Notes: generated by a model not told the origin, from the letters alone. Positions 1 through 6,622 are shown, numbered from the stretch's first letter. The stretch is 8,494 nt of DNA from an uncultured Ruminococcus sp. (GCA_902773045.1 CACYDE010000176.1:1-8494); one strand, 5' to 3'. Numbers and translations: made by a program.

Positions 1-130
1 ATAGATGTCAGTTCATCGTTTAATCGAATAGTTCGGTTTTTGTCGGTCTTTTTGCACTGATCTGCATACGGACATCCTGTGCAGTCATCGCAAACATAGA
101 TTTCTTCCTGCCTGCCGTAATTATTGTTTT
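1..130 (-). pseudogene. C-terminal remnant of an IS1182-like (DDE_Tnp_1_6 type) transposase
   Basis: Translating the minus strand from about 128 down to 1 gives an open frame containing EEIYVCDDCTGCPYADQCKK followed by TDKNRTIRLNDELTS, still open at the window edge. The Cys pattern CxxCxxCx5C followed by NRxI is what I know from the C-terminal part of IS1182-type transposases (DDE_Tnp_1_6 family), where it sits late in a protein of roughly 450-550 residues. No start codon fits: the same frame meets TAA at 167-165, and the LysR promoter and gene occupy the bases where the N-terminal several hundred residues should be. I therefore read it as a 5'-truncated relic, not an active element. The right boundary is approximate, and no terminal inverted repeat could be identified. 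The rest of the protein, if kept, lies left of the window. Confidence 0.72.
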
Positions 131-240
131 TGGGCAACACCGCGAACGCCCGCCTGACAACTTTTTAAAGGAGTATATCGGTAACAATAAAGCGATCGGA
201 ACCGACTGCAATTACATACTCGCCACCCCACACCGGATAG

Positions 241-269
241 TTGACCGCTGTTAAACCTCGTGATATAAT
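241..269 (+). promoter_or_regulatory. Sigma-A-type promoter of the LysR-family gene
   Basis: TTGACC (241-246) and TATAAT (264-269) are separated by 17 bases, and TG at 261-262 gives an extended -10 (TGaTATAAT). Transcription would begin near 276, leaving a leader of about 27 nt that contains GGGTGA (291-296), 6 bases before the ATG at 303. This is the best promoter match in the window. Confidence 0.72.
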
Positions 270-302
270 GTTTACAAAATAAAAAAACACGGGTGACTCG
301 AA

Positions 303-1214
303 ATGACACTGAATCAGCTTAAATACATCATAGAAATAGCGGAGACCGGCTCAATTTCAATGGCAGCGGCTCGGCTGTTTATAGCTCAGCCGAGCCTTTC
401 AAAGTCTGTTGCGGAGCTTGAAAAAGAGATGGGCATAACTATCTTTAACCGCAGCAACAGGGGCGTGTATCTCTCTGAGGACGGCACGAGATTTTTGTCT
501 TACGCGCGTCAGATAGTCGAGCAGACCGAGCTTCTTGAAAGCGAATACAAAGCCGCTCCGCCGCCGCGCAGAGCTTTTGCGGTATCGTCGCAGCATTATG
601 CATTTGTTGTAAATGCATTCGTGGAGCTTGTGCGTGAGTACGGGAAAAATAAGTATGAATTTACGCTTCGTGAGCTGAAAACTGCTGAGATAATAGAGGA
701 CATCCGCACTCACCGCAGCGATATCGGTATACTTTTTCTGAGTAAGTTCAACCGTGAGGTAATACTGCGTATCCTGCAGAATGAGGAAATGAAGTTTGTG
801 AAGCTGTTTACAGCAAAGCCCCATGTCTTTGTCAGCAAGCAGAATCCGCTTGTAGGAAAGGAAAGTGTTTCTCTCGAGGAGCTGCGCGAATATCCACGGC
901 TCAGCTACGATCAGGGGATCAAAAATTCATTCTATTTCGCTGAGGAGCTTCATATAACCGCCGACAGTCCAAAGAATATTATCGTTTCCGACAGGGCAAC
1001 GCTGTTCAATCTTCTCATCGGGCTTGACGGCTACACCATCTCCTCGGGTATTCTTAGCTCCGATCTCAACGGTGACAACATTGTTGCAATACCTCTGGAG
1101 AGCGATGAATATATGGAGATAGGATATATCGTCACCACCGACAGACCAATGAATAAAATAACTATGCGTTATCTTGAGCACCTGAATAAATATATCGAAA
1201 GCGTTTCTTGTTGA
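303..1214 (+). CDS. LysR-family transcriptional regulator
   Basis: 303-residue protein of normal LysR length. Residues 1-60 form the winged helix-turn-helix: MTLNQLKYIIEIAETGSIS, then AAARLFIAQPSLSKSVAELE (recognition-helix region) and GITIFNRSNRG, all textbook LysR signatures. Residues about 90-300 are the periplasmic-binding-protein-like effector domain; its ligand cannot be read from sequence. The ATG at 303 places the HTH at the usual distance from the N-terminus and has GGGTGA 6 bases upstream. Its own strong promoter lies just upstream. It is followed, on the same strand and after 110 bases, by metE and metF. With no divergent target gene, the methionine genes are its most likely targets, as with MetR (Gammaproteobacteria) and MtaR (Streptococcus); this is inference. 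The TGA stop (1212-1214) overlaps a TTGACA (1211-1216) that could belong to the metE promoter. Confidence 0.93.
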   Translation: MTLNQLKYIIEIAETGSISMAAARLFIAQPSLSKSVAELEKEMGITIFNRSNRGVYLSEDGTRFLSYARQIVEQTELLESEYKAAPPPRRAFAVSSQHYAFVVNAFVELVREYGKNKYEFTLRELKTAEIIEDIRTHRSDIGILFLSKFNREVILRILQNEEMKFVKLFTAKPHVFVSKQNPLVGKESVSLEELREYPRLSYDQGIKNSFYFAEELHITADSPKNIIVSDRATLFNLLIGLDGYTISSGILSSDLNGDNIVAIPLESDEYMEIGYIVTTDRPMNKITMRYLEHLNKYIESVSC

Positions 1215-1250
1215 CATCTGATATAGCTTTTAGCTATGGCACGGTATGAT
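1211..1250 (+). promoter_or_regulatory. Candidate metE-metF promoter region
   Basis: Two incomplete candidates are seen. TTGACA (1211-1216), overlapping the lysR stop, is a perfect -35, but the best -10 at 18 bases is poor (TATGGC, 1235-1240). TATGAT (1245-1250) is a 5/6 match to the -10 but has no good -35, as is common at activator-dependent promoters. From the second, transcription would begin near 1257, the first base of the long palindrome. A third option, TTAACA (1260-1265) with TAATAT (1284-1289) and TG at 1281-1282, lies inside that palindrome. I cannot decide between them. Confidence 0.35.
1222..1238 (+). promoter_or_regulatory. MET-box-like palindrome, possible LysR operator
   Basis: The 17 bases TATAGCTTTTAGCTATG form an inverted repeat: ATAGCT (1223-1228) and AGCTAT (1232-1237) around TTT. 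Centred on 1230 it shows the T-N11-A spacing of LysR sites (T1224, A1236). From memory, the streptococcal MET-box bound by the LysR-type regulator MtaR is TATAG-TTTNAAA-CTATA; here the outer half-sites match at 9 of 10 positions with the same 7-base centre. It sits 8 bases after the lysR stop, between a TTGACA and a TATGAT. Binding by the neighbouring LysR protein is inference. Confidence 0.5.
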
Positions 1251-1256
1251 TTTTTG

Positions 1257-1289
1257 ATATTAACACATTTCCGTGGAATGTGTTAATAT
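1257..1289. promoter_or_regulatory. 33-base palindrome with perfect 13-bp arms upstream of metE
   Basis: ATATTAACACATT (1257-1269) is the exact reverse complement of AATGTGTTAATAT (1277-1289), with TCCGTGG between them; a further C-G and G-U pair could form inside the loop. No T-tract follows on either strand, so it is not a standard terminator. It ends 35 bases before the metE ATG and could be an operator, or a 5'-end hairpin of the metE mRNA if transcription starts at the TATGAT-based promoter. Confidence 0.6.
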
Positions 1290-1324
1290 AGATATACCAA
1301 CAAAACATACCGGAGGAATAGGAA

Positions 1325-3598
1325 ATGAAAACATCGATAATTGGTTACCCGAGAATTGGCACGCTTCGTGAATTGAAATTTGCCTCAGAGAAATATTTCA
1401 AAGGCGAGATAACTGCGTCCGATCTGGAACAGACTGCAAAAAAGATACGCTTGTACGATTTGGAGCTTCAGAAAAAAAGCGAAATCGACTACATACCGTC
1501 GAACGACTTCTCTTTTTACGACGGAATACTCGACACAGCCTTTCTGCTGAACGCCGTTCCCGAAAGATACAGATCACTCGGTCTGTCAACGCTTGATACA
1601 TACTTTGCCGCTGCAAGGGGCTATCAGGGAGAAAAGGGAGACGTCAAGGCGCTCGCAATGAAAAAGTGGTACAACACAAACTACCATTACATGGTACCCG
1701 AGATAGATGACAGCACAGTTATTAAACTCGTAGGCACAAAGCCGTTCGAGCTGTTCAAAGAGGCTCTTGAAAACGACGCTGTGACAAAACCCGTCGTTAT
1801 CGGAGCATACACCTTTCTGAAGCTTGCAAGATACACAGGAAAAAAACGTGCTGCGGATTTCGTTGAAGCTGCTGCCGCTGCATATACCGAATTACTGGAC
1901 AGATTCAGCAAGCTTGGCGCAGAATGGGTGCAGTTTGACGAGCCGTCGCTTGTTACGGACATGACGGACGAGAATATTAAGCTGTTTACTGCATTGTATA
2001 AAAAGATACTTGCTAACAAACGAGGCGTAAAGGTACTCGTTCAGACATATTTCGGCGATGTACGAGACTGCTATAATGAAATGTGCGAATTGGATTTTGA
2101 CGGTGTGGGTCTTGACTTTACTGAGGGAAAAAGGTCACTTGAACTTATAAAAGCAAGCGGTTTCCCGAAGGACAAGGTGCTTTTCGCAGGCGTTGTGAAC
2201 GGAAAAAACATCTGGAGAAACAATTATGCTCACACGATTTCCGTTATTGATGAAATAAAAAAATACACAGAAAACATTGTGCTGAACACATCCTGCTCGC
2301 TTTTGCACGTTCCCTGCACACTTTCAAACGAGGTCAAACTGCCGGACAGCTATAAAAAGCACTTTGCTTTTGCAGAAGAGAAGCTTGAAGAGCTTGCACA
2401 GCTCAGGACTATCCTCAGCTTCCCTTCTCCGAATGAGACAGCTGAATACAAAGATAATACTGCTCTTCACAGCGAGCCGAGAATAGGCAGCGACCCTGCC
2501 GTCAAAGAAAAAACGGCGGCTCTTACCGACAGAGACTTCATCAGACTGCCTTCATTTGAAGAGCGTGAGAAAATCCAAAAGGCACGCTTTGAGTTTCCCC
2601 TCTTCCCCACAACGACCATCGGCTCTTTTCCACAGACCGCTGATGTAAAGGCTGCACGAACCGCTCTTCGTAAAAGCGAACTTTCCGCTGAGGATTATGA
2701 GAAGTTTATCTCAAAGAAGATCGCAGACTGCGTTGCACTTCAAGAGGAGATCGGTTTTGATGTTCTCGTTCACGGCGAATTCGAACGCAACGATATGGTC
2801 GAGTACTTCGGAGAATGCCTTGATGGCTTCATTTTCACAGAAAAAGCATGGGTACAGTCCTACGGAACCCGCTGCGTTAAGCCGCCTGTTGTCTGGGGAG
2901 ATATTTCAAGAAACAAGCCTATAACTGTAAAATGGTCTAAATACGCTCAAAGCCTGACTAACAAGCCAATGAAGGGTATGCTCACAGGTCCGGTCACGAT
3001 CCTCAACTGGTCTTTTCCACGTGAGGATATTTCGCTCAAAGAGAGCGCTCTCCAGATCGCTCTTGCGATCCGAGATGAAGTACTTGATCTTGAAGCAAAT
3101 GGTATCAGTATTATCCAGGTCGACGAAGCGGCTTTGCGTGAAAAACTCCCGCTGCGCAGATCAGATTGGAAGGAAGATTATCTTGATTGGGCGATACCCG
3201 CATTTCGTCTCGTTCACAGCGGCGTCAGACCGGAAACTCAGATACATACGCATATGTGCTACAGCGAATTTGAGGATATTATCAAGGAGATCGACGACAT
3301 GGACGCAGACGTTATCACATTTGAAGCGTCACGATCCGATCTGACGATCCTTGACGTACTGAAAAATAACGACTTCCGAACAGAAGTAGGTCCGGGAGTT
3401 TATGATATACATTCGCCGAGAATTCCATCCACAGCAGAGATCAAGGAAACTATCGGCAAGATGACGGAGCGCATTCCCGTTTCAAAGCTTTGGATAAACC
3501 CCGACTGCGGTCTGAAAACAAGAGGAACTGAGGAAACTGCGCAGAGCCTTAAAAATCTTGTTGCGGCAGCAAAAGAGGCGCGATATGAAAACAGCTGA
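1325..3598 (+). CDS. metE: Cobalamin-independent methionine synthase
   Basis: 5-methyltetrahydropteroyltriglutamate-homocysteine methyltransferase, which makes methionine from homocysteine without vitamin B12 in the cytosol. At 757 residues it is full length for the family. The N-terminal barrel begins IIGYPRIGTLRELKFASEKY, as in other MetE proteins. The catalytic C-terminal barrel starts near FPTTTIGSFPQTADVKAAR and includes VHGEFERNDMVEYFGE and KGMLTGPVTILNWSFPRED. The zinc ligands are all present: His643 and Cys645 (in THMCY), Glu667 (ITFEASR) and Cys728 (NPDCGLKTRG), matching E. coli His641, Cys643, Glu665 and Cys726. GGAGGA (1312-1317) lies 7 bases before the ATG. The gene overlaps metF by 14 nt, so the two are co-transcribed and probably translationally coupled. 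No SAM riboswitch or B12 riboswitch is seen upstream, so control is more likely at the DNA level through the palindromes and the LysR neighbour. Confidence 0.98.
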   Translation: MKTSIIGYPRIGTLRELKFASEKYFKGEITASDLEQTAKKIRLYDLELQKKSEIDYIPSNDFSFYDGILDTAFLLNAVPERYRSLGLSTLDTYFAAARGYQGEKGDVKALAMKKWYNTNYHYMVPEIDDSTVIKLVGTKPFELFKEALENDAVTKPVVIGAYTFLKLARYTGKKRAADFVEAAAAAYTELLDRFSKLGAEWVQFDEPSLVTDMTDENIKLFTALYKKILANKRGVKVLVQTYFGDVRDCYNEMCELDFDGVGLDFTEGKRSLELIKASGFPKDKVLFAGVVNGKNIWRNNYAHTISVIDEIKKYTENIVLNTSCSLLHVPCTLSNEVKLPDSYKKHFAFAEEKLEELAQLRTILSFPSPNETAEYKDNTALHSEPRIGSDPAVKEKTAALTDRDFIRLPSFEEREKIQKARFEFPLFPTTTIGSFPQTADVKAARTALRKSELSAEDYEKFISKKIADCVALQEEIGFDVLVHGEFERNDMVEYFGECLDGFIFTEKAWVQSYGTRCVKPPVVWGDISRNKPITVKWSKYAQSLTNKPMKGMLTGPVTILNWSFPREDISLKESALQIALAIRDEVLDLEANGISIIQVDEAALREKLPLRRSDWKEDYLDWAIPAFRLVHSGVRPETQIHTHMCYSEFEDIIKEIDDMDADVITFEASRSDLTILDVLKNNDFRTEVGPGVYDIHSPRIPSTAEIKETIGKMTERIPVSKLWINPDCGLKTRGTEETAQSLKNLVAAAKEARYENS
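3573..3578 (+). promoter_or_regulatory. metF ribosome binding site inside metE
   Basis: AAGAGG lies within the last codons of metE, 6 bases before the ATG at 3585. It supports that start over the in-frame TTG at 3558, which has no comparable site. Confidence 0.6.
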
Positions 3599-4442
3599 TA
3601 TTTTTAAGAAAAAGACCGTATTCTCACTGGAGATATTCCCTCCAAAACCCGACTCGGACGAGAGCGTTATATACAACACGCTTGAGCAGTTATCGGATAT
3701 CCGCCCCGACTTCATCAGCGTGACCTACGGCGCAGGAGGTGGAAAAAACGGCTGTAAAACAATAAAGATCGCCTCCGACATCATATCGAGGTTCGGCGTT
3801 AGCTCCGTCGCACACCTTCCCTGTATCAATCATACGAAGGAACAAATAACGCAGATCCTCGACAGTATAACAGCAAGCGGAATAGACAATGTGCTTGCGC
3901 TTCGAGGAGATATTCCCGAAGGCTGTGTTTTAACCGGCGATTTTCGCCATGCAAACGAACTCGTTTCGTTTATACGAGAAAATTATGATCTGAACATCAT
4001 CGCAGCCTGCTACCCCGAAACACACCCCGAAAGCAAAAATGCTGTTGAAGATATTAAATACCTGAAACATAAGGTCGATTGCGGAGTAGATCATCTTATA
4101 ACTCAGCTTTTTCTTGACAATGACGATTTCTATGCATTTCGTGAAAAGACTCAGCTTGCCGGGATCAATGTACCGATCGAAGCAGTCATAATGCCTGTCA
4201 CAAATAAAAGGCAGATCGAGAGAATGGCGAAACTTTGCGGAATTAAGCTGCCGGCTAAGTTTGCGCGTATTCTTGAACGTTACGAGAATAACCCGATCGC
4301 ACTGCGCGACGCAGGTATCGCATACGCTGTCGATCAGATAACGGATCTTGTTGCAGAGGGCGTTGACGGGATACATCTTTACACGATGAACAATTCGTTT
4401 ATTGCGCATAAGATCTATGAAGCGGTGCAGAGTCTGATATAA
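3585..4442 (+). CDS. metF: 5,10-methylenetetrahydrofolate reductase
   Basis: Flavin-dependent enzyme reducing 5,10-methylene-THF to 5-methyl-THF, the methyl donor used by MetE next door. The 285 residues match bacterial MetF (about 280-300). Family motifs in order: FSLEIFPPKP with the catalytic-type Glu16 (E. coli Glu28), ISVTYGAGGG, VAHLPCINHTKEQI, NVLALRGDIPEG with Asp109 (E. coli Asp120, near the flavin), YPETHPES, ITQLFLDNDDFY with Gln174 (E. coli Gln183), and AVIMPVTNKRQIERMAKLCG. I chose the ATG at 3585: it follows AAGAGG by 6 bases, and starting there leaves the usual short N-terminal stretch before the FPP motif. It overlaps the metE 3' end by 14 nt in another frame, typical of coupled translation. 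The gene ends 20 bases before the hairpin that separates it from the convergent operon. The Leu-Pro in HLPC, where many relatives have HLTC, is a mild variation. Confidence 0.97.
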   Translation: MKTADIFKKKTVFSLEIFPPKPDSDESVIYNTLEQLSDIRPDFISVTYGAGGGKNGCKTIKIASDIISRFGVSSVAHLPCINHTKEQITQILDSITASGIDNVLALRGDIPEGCVLTGDFRHANELVSFIRENYDLNIIAACYPETHPESKNAVEDIKYLKHKVDCGVDHLITQLFLDNDDFYAFREKTQLAGINVPIEAVIMPVTNKRQIERMAKLCGIKLPAKFARILERYENNPIALRDAGIAYAVDQITDLVAEGVDGIHLYTMNNSFIAHKIYEAVQSLI

Positions 4443-4462
4443 ACCGCAACAAAACAATAATA

Positions 4463-4496
4463 GGGCTATATTTTTCATATCAGAAAAATATAGCCC
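4463..4496. terminator. Bidirectional terminator between convergent operons
   Basis: GGGCTATATTTTTC (4463-4476) pairs perfectly with GAAAAATATAGCCC (4483-4496) around the loop ATATCA: 14 bp with a GC-rich base. It lies between the metF stop (4442, plus strand) and the end of the leftward operon (4593, minus strand). Read on the minus strand it is followed by a T-rich tract (TATTATTGTTTT), so it best fits the leftward operon. On the plus strand only CTTACTCTTCTC follows, a weak U-tract, although the A/T pairs in the upper stem help. Confidence 0.75.
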
Positions 4497-4592
4497 CTTA
4501 CTCTTCTCGGTGTCTGTCTATGTCGGGCTGTGAGAAGTCCTCAGACAATTGCTTTGTAATAATTCTTCATTTTATCTCTTTCTATACTATTG

Positions 4593-5180
4593 TTAACCGA
4601 TCCTCTTTGTAATTGTTAAAACAACTGTATTTCCCTTAATTCCGACCGAAATATCATCGGCAAGGTTGGAAACGATCGACTTTTCAAGCTCGTCCCATGC
4701 CGCTATACGCTCGCTGTCCTTGCGGTGGGCTAAATCGTCCTTGTACTCTGAAAGTTTCCATTCCTTCGGCGTTTTCTGAGGTGATGTATCGTCAACGCCG
4801 GTAGAATTCTCTGCGTTCTCCTGCATCATGAGAGCATATATCTCCATTTTTTCTCTTACCCTGTCCATGATCCCGCTGTATGCGGCGTTTTTGCCGCTTG
4901 TGGACGATTTCAGAAGCTCCTCGCGCTTTTGAAGACTCATCTTGCCGATTTCCGCATCAAGACAGATACGGAAGGTTTTACCCTCATGCTCTGCCCAAAG
5001 CTCCGCGTCGAAATCTCCTCCGATCTGCGATATCATTCCGAGCAGCTCTTCCGTCAGCAGTCGAATATGCAGTCTGCTCTTACGAGACAGCTTCAGATAA
5101 TCGCACATACGCTCTGTTTCTTTGAGAGCATCCATTCTGCCAACGCCCTTGTTGTTTACATATATCTTGTTGGTAATCAT
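4593..5180 (-). CDS. Uncharacterised protein, possibly a degenerate RsbW-like (GHKL) fold
   Basis: 195 residues, cytosolic in appearance, with no signal peptide or membrane segment. I do not recognise it as a named family. Residues 37-50 (LHIRLLTEELLGMI) resemble the N-box helix of the RsbW-like kinase in this operon (DISVEEIFVNIANYAY): the Glu-Glu pair is kept, but the ATP/Mg-binding Asn is replaced by Met. A strand-turn-strand (FDAELWAEHEGKTFRICLDA, 57-76) follows, as in GHKL folds. The DxG and GGxG boxes are absent; instead there is a charged, probably flexible middle (about 120-155) and a strand-like end (DDISVGIKGNTVVLTITK). It is the last gene of the partner-switching operon, 10 bases after STAS B, which suggests a role in that pathway, perhaps as a non-catalytic STAS- or kinase-binding partner. 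That function is inference. I chose the ATG at 5180 over the GTG at 5189 because of the spacing to GAGGTG. Confidence 0.8.
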   Translation of the reverse strand: MITNKIYVNNKGVGRMDALKETERMCDYLKLSRKSRLHIRLLTEELLGMISQIGGDFDAELWAEHEGKTFRICLDAEIGKMSLQKREELLKSSTSGKNAAYSGIMDRVREKMEIYALMMQENAENSTGVDDTSPQKTPKEWKLSEYKDDLAHRKDSERIAAWDELEKSIVSNLADDISVGIKGNTVVLTITKRIG

Positions 5181-5186
5181 GCCAGA

Positions 5187-5192
5187 CACCTC
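5187..5192 (-). promoter_or_regulatory. Ribosome binding site deciding the start of the last operon gene
   Basis: On the minus strand GAGGTG overlaps the STAS B stop codon and lies 6 bases before the ATG at 5180. The in-frame GTG at 5189 falls inside this site, so it cannot use it. Confidence 0.6.
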
Positions 5193-5487
5193 ACTCGATC
5201 GTCAGAATATCTGTAAATCCCGTGATCTCAAAAACCTCCATTACCAACTCTGATACGTTCTTAACGATCATTGTACCCTTGCCGTTCATAGCCTTCTGTG
5301 CAGCAAGCAGCACACGCAGACCGGAAGACGAGATGTATTCAAGGAGTGTAAAATCGAATACGAGCTGTGTAACGCCTTCGAGTGAACTGTCCAGCTCCTT
5401 TGAAAGCTCCGGTGATGTTGATGTGTCAAGTCTACCCTCGATGTAGATAGTGAGCATGCTGCCTTCCGATCTCTTGTTGATTTTCAT
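5191..5487 (-). CDS. STAS-domain anti-sigma-factor antagonist (RsbV/SpoIIAA-like), protein B
   Basis: 98-residue single STAS domain. Family role: the unphosphorylated form binds an RsbW-type kinase and frees its target; kinase phosphorylation on Ser turns it off and a PP2C phosphatase restores it. The phosphorylation loop is YISSSGLRVLL (51-61); Ser54, two residues before Gly56, aligns with SpoIIAA Ser58. The N-terminal IEGRLDTSTSPEL and the C-terminal VFEITGFTDILTIE are typical. The open frame extends upstream to 5577, but the extra 30 residues are atypical. The ATG at 5487 has GGAGGA 7 bases upstream and gives the same 98-residue length as the other STAS protein, so I take it. Without gaps it matches STAS A at 49 of 98 positions. 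It follows the phosphatase gene after 94 bases, the largest gap in the operon, and precedes the 195-aa protein by 10 bases. Confidence 0.95.
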   Translation of the reverse strand: MKINKRSEGSMLTIYIEGRLDTSTSPELSKELDSSLEGVTQLVFDFTLLEYISSSGLRVLLAAQKAMNGKGTMIVKNVSELVMEVFEITGFTDILTIE

Positions 5488-5494
5488 GATAAGT

Positions 5495-5500
5495 TCCTCC
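5495..5500 (-). promoter_or_regulatory. Ribosome binding site setting the STAS B start
   Basis: GGAGGA on the minus strand, 7 bases before the ATG at 5487, is near-consensus and rules against the upstream in-frame ATG at 5577. Confidence 0.7.
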
Positions 5501-5580
5501 AATTTTTTATTTATGTACTGTACTGTCAAAGATTTTGCATTTTCTGACAAACTTATAAGAATAATTATTGTGAACATCTA

Positions 5581-5611
5581 ATTATAACAGCTTTACCGCC
5601 AGCATTGTCAA
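5581..5611 (-). promoter_or_regulatory. Possible internal promoter for STAS B and the last gene
   Basis: On the minus strand, perfect TTGACA (5611-5606) and perfect TATAAT (5586-5581) lie at the 3' end of the phosphatase gene, with TG at 5588-5587 just before the -10. The spacer is 19 bases, longer than the 17 optimum, so strength is doubtful. TTGACA also encodes part of the conserved DDLT motif, so that half may be coincidence. A start near 5574 would give an 87-nt leader. Confidence 0.35.
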
Positions 5612-6622
5612 ATCGTCAAACTGCGGAGCTTCTCCGACAAATTTGTCGACTGAATCTTTCATATTGGAAAGCAGAGTCTTCGGATCGGCTTCGCTGTCTT
5701 GATTTAATGCGTCAAGCATTCTGTCTGTGCCGAAAAGCTCGTTATCATTATTTGTTGCTTCCGCAACGCCGTCGGTGTAAAGGAAAAGTGTGCCGCCCTT
5801 TTCGAGTGTCAGCTCATATTCCTTGTATCTCATGCCGTCCATGCCGCCGATAACGAATCCGTGCTTATCTTTGAAAAGCTCAAAGCTTCCGTCGGATTTT
5901 TTGATTATCGGGTACTCGTGACCTGCGTTGGCAGCCGTGATCTTTCCGCTCGATATCTCCAGCACTCCGAACCACACGGTGACGAACATTTCCTCGTCGT
6001 TGTTTTTACATATCTGAGCATTGACCTGCTCCAATACCTTTGCAGGGCTGCCACTCATTGCAGCGTAATTGCTGACGAGAATTTTAGACATCATCATGAA
6101 CAGCGCTGCCGGAACACCCTTGCCTGATACATCTGCCATTACAAGTCCGAGATGGTCGTCGTCAAGAAGGAAGAAGTCGTAGAAATCTCCGCCGACCTCC
6201 TTTGCGGGAGTCATCGCAGCGTAAATATCTATCTCCGACCTATCGGGAAAAGGCGGAAAAATATTCGGCAGCATATCCGCTTGAATTTTTGTGGCAAGCT
6301 CCAGCTCCGCGCCGATACGCTCTTTTTCTGCGGTTATCTTCGTTATCTGATCGATGTAGTTCCTTGTTCGCGTTGAAAGCGTTGCGAAGGATTCCGCCAG
6401 CACTTCGATCTCATCATTTGTGCGATAGATATCCTCCATTTCAAACACCAAGTCTGTACCGCTAATTTCATATATGCGATTTGTCATACGCTCTACCGGC
6501 TTTACTATTTTGTTTGCTACCGTCAGTGCGCCGACAGTTCCGAGAATGAGTACCAAAGCTAACATAACTATCGTTGTTTGCTGTGATCGCTTAGTTCCGG
6601 CTGCGAACCTTGATTCGGTCAT
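5582..6622 (-). CDS. TM-HAMP-SpoIIE/RsbU PP2C phosphatase (C-terminal part of a split sensor phosphatase)
   Basis: 346 residues from the first ATG in this frame. Membrane segment about 16-38 (TTIVMLALVLILGTVGALTV), HAMP about 39-92 (KIVKPVERMTNRI), a helical linker ELELATKIQADMLP (106-119) typical of RsbU-type phosphatases, then the PP2C/SpoIIE domain (130-346). Metal-site residues are intact: Asp146 (VGGDFYD), Asp164 (ADVSGKG), Asp284 (YTDGV) and Asp336/Asp337 (DDLT). The role is Mn/Mg-dependent dephosphorylation of phospho-Ser STAS proteins, here probably A and B. Alone it lacks a sensor domain, and the ATG at 6622 has no clear ribosome binding site. The preceding gene supplies the Cache sensor in the frame one base away and overlaps by 32 nt. 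I therefore read the two as halves of one roughly 710-residue sensor phosphatase broken by a frame change, so the true N-terminus is uncertain. The domain calls are firm. Confidence 0.88.
   Translation of the reverse strand: MTESRFAAGTKRSQQTTIVMLALVLILGTVGALTVANKIVKPVERMTNRIYEISGTDLVFEMEDIYRTNDEIEVLAESFATLSTRTRNYIDQITKITAEKERIGAELELATKIQADMLPNIFPPFPDRSEIDIYAAMTPAKEVGGDFYDFFLLDDDHLGLVMADVSGKGVPAALFMMMSKILVSNYAAMSGSPAKVLEQVNAQICKNNDEEMFVTVWFGVLEISSGKITAANAGHEYPIIKKSDGSFELFKDKHGFVIGGMDGMRYKEYELTLEKGGTLFLYTDGVAEATNNDNELFGTDRMLDALNQDSEADPKTLLSNMKDSVDKFVGEAPQFDDLTMLAVKLL

Noticed and set aside
24..254. Plus-strand open frame with hydrophobic stretches (about 76 codons)
   Set aside because: It has no ATG, GTG or TTG start in frame, and its left half is antisense to the transposase remnant, which has diagnostic motifs. 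It is a shadow.
165..290. Minus-strand frame reading VNYPVWGGEYVIAVGSDRF then DILL and a stop, in the same frame as the transposase remnant
   Set aside because: It looks protein-like but has no recognisable family, lies over the LysR promoter, and is too short to separate from chance.
1257..1289. Terminator between the LysR gene and metE
   Set aside because: The stem is followed by AGATATACC on the plus strand and by an A-rich run on the minus strand. A T-run lies only on the wrong side.
1215..1324. SAM (S-box), T-box or cobalamin riboswitch ahead of metE
   Set aside because: The 110-base spacer is too short for these structures and shows only two simple palindromes; no T-box core or B12-box was seen.
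4503..4547. Nested short inverted repeats (CTTCTC/GAGAAG and TGTCTG/CAGACA) after the terminator
   Set aside because: Six-base arms with loops of over 20 bases that exclude one another; expected by chance.
5488..5577. N-terminal extension of STAS B starting at 5577
   Set aside because: The extra 30 residues are not STAS-like, and the ATG at 5487 has a near-consensus ribosome binding site and gives the same length as STAS A.
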